A program made the position numbers and the translations under genes. This document shows positions 58,200 through 64,000 of a stretch of 64,000 nt of DNA, in pieces. The DNA is from Glandiceps talaboti. Its lineage: Eukaryota; Hemichordata; Enteropneusta; Spengelidae. The DNA lies in assembly GCF_964340395.1 (NCBI RefSeq), contig NC_135568.1, positions 15,336,276 to 15,400,275 on the forward strand, written 5' to 3'. Under the pieces are notes generated by a model that saw nothing but the letters and a program-made list of their open reading frames with translations, had not been told where the DNA came from and did no database searches. Position 1 is the first letter of the stretch, and every line of letters begins with the position of its first letter.

Positions 58200-58512
58200 T
58201 GCAGTGCGGGTTACGGTCCATTGCTTGTCTTTGACACAACCAGGTCATAAACCGATAAGAAACTGCACAATACTAACACATCAAGATAGCAAGATTACAT
58301 GAATTCAGATTCTTGCTACATGTTGTCTACATTTTGCTTAAAGAAATTGGTGCCCGCATGTCTGCGTCTACTTGCAGCGTGTTTTAAGAGGTTAATTCAT
58401 TCAGACTAAATGTAATGTAGCAAGAAATTGGATCTTGCAATCTTAAAGTGTAGCATGTGCAGTTTCTTATTAGTTCACTCAATGTTGTAATAAAACAGAG
58501 TGAGTGAACAGT
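58200..58512. mobile_element. Long-TIR fold-back element, copy 2
   Basis: Left arm has gacacaaccagg, aaccgataagaaactgcac and caagatagcaaga. The right arm mirrors it: tcttaaagtgtagcatgtgc, agtttcttattag, cagagtgagtgaacagtta. The core ttggtgcccgcatgtctgcg matches copy 1. Confidence 0.78.
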
Positions 58513-60730
58513 TACCTGCGACGCGCTGTACATGTACGCCCAGTCCTTACATCACCTTGACCAAATCGATTGGGCTTTTCTTCAAACACACTTGATGAAA
58601 CTCATATTGAGTGACATGCCTACATTCATTTATCACGCGTTCTCAGTCCACAGACATGTAAGACTTGCCTGTGCTCTCACGGAACTCTCCTGAATAAAAA
58701 TTACAAAGTCCACTATTTCTGTACGAACGTTTGTAACATTCAGCTCTAATGAATAGTAGTAAGTCGGTCAGTTTCCCTTTGACCACATTTTGGTTGACCA
58801 TATTGTCGTCAGCTCGGAGTACATATATAGTGGTGATCAAAGGCTTATATATAGTCTATAGATGCATTATCACCGCCAGCTATGTTACATAGACTCATTT
58901 CACCATAAAGGGCTGTATGCAAACATTAAATACCAACAATGCAAGCTAGCTACCAACAAGTCACTTTTCAAAAATGCGCAACTCTAGTACCAACATCTCT
59001 AGCTCTCCCGCAGAAGTCGCCCTACTTAATTAATTACTCTCCCTGTTTTAAAACCCATCTCGGTGGAAACAGTAGAAATGACAATTTTGAATTGTCAAAT
59101 ATCAATATTTGGCACGAGTTAAGCTGAGCTGATTAGGACGAATTGAATGTGTCATTCCTGTCTAATCTTATAAGTGTGTACTATAGTGGAGTTAGGGAAG
59201 AAAAGCCATGTGGTCGTAAGCAGCCCAGAAAACTTGTATCCAGAGAAAACATACACTGCACATGGAACAAAGAGGGAATGAATAATCACATCCAGACGCC
59301 TAAAACTTCAAACAATCAACTTTTACCACGGAATTTCCTAAATAATATGAACTTATAAAGCTGTGCTACTAGCTGCAACTGGGACGGGTTTTTTTGAAAA
59401 TATTTTGCTTAGGTACAATAACTTACTCCTAATAATCGTACACACAGTGTGAACAATATTGCATCACCTGTGGGTAATCGTATTGTTGTAGCTGTATACA
59501 ATCAATCAAATCAAATTAAATTTTGGGTCCACACCAAAAATTAGCGCCCTCAATGGCAATCATTATTTGAATCTGTTTCTGTACTACTTATGGCTAATAT
59601 CGACTACTAATTAACATGTACAATGTCTAATTATTGGTATATAACAATTGTAAAATGATACACCAGTTACACCTAGTACAGTTTTGACGATAGTGACAGA
59701 TCTAAAATCGAGCATTCGCTCAAGATTTAAACTTGCGACTACATCCCCATAGATAAAATTCACCACTAATTAACAGATACAATGTCTTTTTTTTAAGCAC
59801 TTGGCTAATTTTTAGTTAATATATTTTTGGCTATATGATGAAAAAATGTCCCAGTTGCAGGTAGAGTAAGTTTGATAACAATAACGGTGGTGTATTTATA
59901 ATGCGCCTGCTCTCCTGGGAGCTCCCGGCGCTCACTTAACAAGTGTTCCCCCAGTATGGATCTATAACGTTACGTCGCAATAGCGCTTTGACTTCTGAAA
60001 CTCCCTAGGGAGAATGCAATCCAATATATCCTTTATAAGAGTATAGGATCAAAGCATTCACAGAGCAACCGCTATCCTACCTATTATACAGTTGGGTTGG
60101 CTGAGGCACAATCGTTGTTCAAATCTCGCCCAAGGATATTAACTGTGTGTTTTTTTCAATTTTACTCTATGCTCTGTGGAGAATGACCCGAGCTTGTTTG
60201 AACTGAGATATATTCACATGTCTGTCACTCAGACTATTTTGTCCCGCAGGGTACACGACATATAGGGGAAGTATATTGCATTACAGTTGTCAGTTCATTT
60301 AGTAAATGAGATACTCTTTCTCTTGCTAGGTGGCTGTAACCTTGAGTTAGTGACTTTAGTGACGTTTACAGAAATTGACGAAATATTTCCCCCACAGTTA
60401 CTTTAGCTTATATCTCGCATACCAAGTGTTTATATTCTTCATCGTTCATTCGTCATACGCCACTGCAATTTCAAGACTTTTGTATATGATCCATCAGGGA
60501 CAAACTTATTTCATGAAAAAATCAGAGACAAAAACAGTAAAATGTATACTTATACCGAATCATAACTTGACACTGTTACATTTGTATATGAAAAAAATTC
60601 GTTCTTTTTTCCGCATTGTCAGCACGGACGCAATTTAATTGATAATCTTGTCGAGTATTTTAGTTCAACTACTGTGACAGCAGTTTAAGGATAGTCGTGA
60701 TAAGGTTTATCATTGCGATTTCATGCTTAC
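58513..60730. other. Intergenic or intron of the minus-strand gene
   Basis: If the exon at 60731-60958 is real, its next exons should lie here or further left. I searched by eye for the CGxC strand of a double-psi barrel on the minus strand and found none. No other gene is supported. Confidence 0.4.
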
Positions 60731-60958
60731 CTCTCGATCATCAAGATCTGGTGAATTCATCGCTCCGACCATCTGATCTCCCTCGGTGTTGATCATACAG
60801 GCACCGCTACCTTTCGCTGCATCGTCGGCGTAGTCGTAGTATGTGATTTCCCCCTCGAACGAACCATCTAGGGTTACATCGCACGTTAACTCTGCAGAAA
60901 AAGACAAGTCTGCATTGTACCAACATAACCAAGTGATGACAAGATATCGCCCAAACAT
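60731..60958 (-). CDS. First exon of an expansin-like (DPBB) secreted protein, partial
   Basis: Read on the minus strand from ATG at 60958 to the donor GATCGAGAG|GTAAGC at 60731/60730, phase 0, 76 codons. The first ~22 residues (MFGRYLVITWLCW...SFSA) could be a signal peptide. After that come GEITYYDYADDAAKGSGACM and MVGAMNSPDLDD, resembling the G-x-x-TYY...GSGACG...VAAMN opening of expansin-like double-psi beta-barrels. Alternatively a good acceptor (ctttttctgcag) lies inside, and the exon could begin at 60891 in phase 1 of a gene starting further right. Downstream exons were not identified. Confidence 0.55.
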
Positions 60959-61086
60959 TTTGGAAGCTGTTTTTTGAGTTCCGACGTAAACTTTTCGTTA
61001 ATAATCCGATTCGATCGATTATCCTCTTCCAAATCTTCGCTTGCGGCGCTGTCAATGCATATAGACGGTCAGATGAAAGGGGCTAG

Positions 61087-61097
61087 GTTTAAATAGC
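61087..61097 (-). promoter_or_regulatory. TATA-like box for the minus-strand exon
   Basis: On the minus strand this reads ctatttaaacc, about 130 bp upstream of the ATG at 60958. It supports a first exon with a 5' UTR of about 100 nt, rather than an internal exon. Confidence 0.3.
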
Positions 61098-61109
61098 AGT
61101 TGACAGGAT

Positions 61110-61700
61110 TCCCCCTAGCAACTGTCACCATCGGATTCTTTCATTGGAAACACACTGATATTGTTGATGTGGAAGGTTACAGAGGTCAAACTGACCATGT
61201 ACTGTAACTTGTACAAATAACGATATACACGACGTTTGAAGACCAGGCGTGTCGTCACTCGGTGGTTCATTCTCTTTATTGTCATAAGTGACACATCTAT
61301 GTCAAGTAAATATATTGAAATTGTCAAAAGTGTCCTCAATTTCTGATATTATAAAGTGGTATTTTTGGAAGTGTCGCTACTTTTTTTGCTTGTTTAATTT
61401 TGCTGGTTTTTTTTTAATTTGTGGCTTTGCCTTAGAAGTGTATCCTATGTTGTGCTGTTGTATTCGTTTGAGACAGACAAGGTATATAGGGTTTGATGTG
61501 TCTTGTATAATGTTATGTTCACTTATTTTCAGGGGGCTTTCACTTTAGAGTTACATAATATAACAAACTATACAATTACGTCTTGCGGTCATATATCATA
61601 CATAGACCAAAGTATGCATATACTCTAGATCGCCTAAAAATATGGGAAAGAAATCAGTCCAAGTAAAAAGACAATATAAAGTGTATATTCTAGTTTTCAT
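61110..61700. other. Non-coding stretch
   Basis: AT-rich sequence; no exon supported. Confidence 0.45.
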
Positions 61701-61707
61701 TGTTCAT

Positions 61708-61711
61708 TTAT

Positions 61712-61763
<52 letters not shown>

Positions 61764-61802
61764 ATATCGATATGTCTGTCTGTCGATCTATCTATCCGTC
61801 TA

Positions 61803-61868
<66 letters not shown>
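61708..61868. repeat. (CTAT)n microsatellite, interrupted
   Basis: Two CTAT runs joined by an imperfect segment. The Ile/Tyr/Leu/Ser frames across it are repeat artefacts. Confidence 0.97.
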
Positions 61869-61886
61869 CCATTGCCTGTTTGCTTA

Positions 61887-61889
<3 letters not shown>

Positions 61890-61942
<53 letters not shown>

Positions 61943-61955
61943 GCGCTCTCTCTCT
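61890..61955. repeat. (CT)n microsatellite
   Basis: CT run interrupted near its end by gcgcgc. Confidence 0.96.
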
Positions 61956-62089
61956 TTCCTTTTGTGATTTACTTTACATAAAATACATTTCTGCTCATCG
62001 CACAATTTCTTTTTTCGCTTCTATCCCTATTCCGTGTTGACGAATTACTACTTAATTAATACATTTTCAATTACGGCATGATGGGTTGT

Positions 62090-62341
62090 ATGTCTCACAC
62101 AAGGTGTTTTGTTACAAATTACAAAAAAAATATAGACACTGATAGCGAGCAAGCACTTAAAATGATACATTTTATCTCACAGTAAACACAAATCAACATC
62201 ACTGTCAGAGAGATTCAAACACAAAACTTTATTTGTGTTCACAGTGAGATAAAATGTAACATTCCAAGTGCGTTCACGGTATCAGTGCCTGGCTGTATGT
62301 TGTTTATGTCATTCGTAACAAAACATTTTGTGTGAGATGTA
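62090..62341. mobile_element. 250-bp fold-back element
   Basis: Arms of about 110 bp: tctcacacaa-gtgttttgtta at the left against taacaaaacattttgtgtga at the right, and cattttatctcacagtaaac against gttcacagtgagataaaatg near the centre. No coding capacity. Confidence 0.83.
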
Positions 62342-62983
62342 AAACGGTATAGTCTTTCTGGTTTGGGTAGTAAAGTTAGTCAAACATACAAACATAAATA
62401 AAAGTCTTTGAAAGAGCAAGGGTGAGAAAATTCCACTTTATGTCTAAGATTGCGTGGTCTGAGTTTATGCGTAAATTTCATGTATAGTACTTTGATCGAT
62501 TGAAAATATAATATAATGATATGGTAATAGAGAATCTAGATAGATTGTATTAAATTTGTTAGTGTTTCTTTTTCCCTTTCATTTTTTTGTCTGTGTACGT
62601 GTGTAATGTTTGAGTAGAGTTACTAAAACTTACAAAGATGAAATAGTTTCTAAAAGTTTGAGAAGAAAGTTCTGTGTAAGCTCAACGAATAGCATGTTGA
62701 TTAAGTATATTGATATAGTAGAAACGAGTCCTGATGCATTGTATCAAACCATAATGGTTAAATAATTACTGGACTACACATTGTGCTTTTAATCATAGTC
62801 AGTTCATGGTGACTTGCGTAGTATTCGCAATCTTAGACGGCAAACAGAATATTGTATAGATCTGTTTTGACCCAGCCTGCTATTAGAGTCTGAGATTTGG
62901 CGTGTATTTGCGTCAGCAACGGATATTGTACAAAAGAATGAAGTATAGTCCTCACTCCTATTATACCTCCACAGGCTAAAGTT

Positions 62984-62985
<2 letters not shown>
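62342..62985. other. Non-coding stretch
   Basis: AT-rich; no gene or recognised repeat seen. Confidence 0.45.

Positions 62986-62986
<1 letters not shown>

Positions 62987-63068
<82 letters not shown>
62987..63068. repeat. (CT)n microsatellite
   Basis: About 80 bp of CT, with degenerate CT-rich sequence to about 63130. Confidence 0.97.
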
Positions 63069-63070
<2 letters not shown>

Positions 63071-63519
63071 GCTCCCGTTCTCTCTTGCTTTCTCGCTCAC
63101 ATTCTCTCTCTCGCTCCCTGTCTCGCTTTCATCCCTAATTTGTATACGTTCGCTGTCCGTCCCAACATGGAGCTTTCAGAAATAAAAGTGACAATCTTTG
63201 CCAATACAGGTCACTTGTTCAAACTGTTTCAGCAAAGTAAAGCAACATCTCAAAGGAATTTACTGTGGTTCTCTCAAGTGTCAATATGATTATTCCGGGA
63301 TGGTGAGAGTGATTGGGGAACAGTGAGCCTTAACAAAGGTGGACAAAGAGTATTTTAACCCGGACAGCGTGAAACGTTAACATGGAGTACAACACAGTGA
63401 AACTGTACTTCAAGTCAAGGACAATTATATCGGAACAATACAACAACTGCCGACAAAGGAATGACTGCAACAATAATGGAATGGTACGTTTAAGGATAAG
63501 AGAAAATGAAGTACAGGGT

Positions 63520-63872
63520 GCTGCAGGTTACTGTTTACTCGTTCTGTTTGACACAACCATGCAGAAACCTATAAGAAACTGCACATGCTACACTTTAAGA
63601 TATCAGTATGTCTTGTTACTTTTTGTCTAAATAGAACGAGCTAACATACCAGCATGCAAAAATCATATTCAATTATACATACATGTATATCAAAATACTG
63701 ACGTCTGTCTGTCCATCCACATGTCTGCTCCTAATTGCAGTATATTTATTCCATTCAGACTAAATGTAGCAAGAATTTCAATCTTGTTATCTTAAAGTGT
63801 AGAATGTACAGTTTCTTATCAATTTATGCGTGACTGTGTCAAACAGCGTGAGTTAACAGTATCCTGCTATGC
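63520..63872. mobile_element. Long-TIR fold-back element, copy 3
   Basis: gcaggttactgtttactcgt at the left mirrors gagttaacagtatcctgc at the right. Inner arms cagaaacctataagaaactg / agtttcttatcaatttatgc and catgctacactttaagat / atcttaaagtgtagaatgt. Same family as 38380-38700 and 58200-58512. Confidence 0.82.
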
Positions 63873-64000
63873 GCTGTATGACAAGAGGCATAAGAGGGGT
63901 AAGCAAGTGGTACTACGTCAATGTAATCGCTTTATATTCGTGGACTGTAAAAAAATATTAACAAAAAATAATCAAGTCTGAACTGGTAATCAGATTACTT

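Overview
The window is eukaryotic: AT-rich, intron-heavy, crowded with microsatellites, fold-back elements and short interspersed repeats, with no operon-like coding. Its one large gene is a modular polycystin-1-like protein. It combines F5/8C, PAN, WSC-like, HYR, REJ/GAIN, GPS, PLAT and channel modules, a mix known from marine invertebrates, especially invertebrate deuterostomes such as lancelets and hemichordates. The species is an inference only; no rRNA, tRNA or mitochondrial marker is present to fix it.

Region 1 (about 0.4-16 kb) is a tandemly duplicated 5' region. A block starting with a (TTTG)n run recurs at about 420, 4734, 7634 and 14224. Three blocks carry a copy of the same 67-bp signal-peptide exon (1409, 5619, 8563). 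Copies 1 and 3 are intact and encode the same peptide. Copy 2 has lost both its ATG and its splice donor. A mobile element with a CTCCCGTA hairpin end and an internal repeat of about 148 bp sits at 11.6-12.8 kb.

Region 2 (18.0-53.1 kb) holds 29 further exons on the + strand. Joined to one signal-peptide exon they give an open frame of 7122 bp (2373 residues plus stop), with matching phases at every junction. Order: signal peptide; first half of an F5/8C (fucolectin-type) domain; a PAN/apple exon; second half of the F5/8C domain; two WSC-like domains; four HYR-type domains; REJ/GAIN region; GPS with CxCxHLT; TM1; PLAT; four more TMs; six-TM polycystin channel with its large extracellular loop; C-terminal coiled coil. 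Exons 1-10 are all flanked by phase-1 introns, the pattern of exon shuffling. The introns are loaded with repeats, among them a decayed second copy of a WSC-like exon, fold-back elements, and microsatellites just upstream of several acceptors.

Region 3 (53.1-64 kb) is mostly intergenic and repeat-rich: a hAT-like element with an 8-bp target duplication, a tRNA-derived SINE, a 1.8-kb TTAA-flanked inverted-repeat element, a family of long-TIR fold-back elements, and large CTAT and CT microsatellites. One minus-strand first exon (60731-60958) encodes a signal-peptide-like leader followed by what resembles the start of an expansin-like double-psi beta-barrel. Its remaining exons were not found.

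Exon coordinates come from reading splice signals, phases and protein similarity by eye. No transcript evidence was available.
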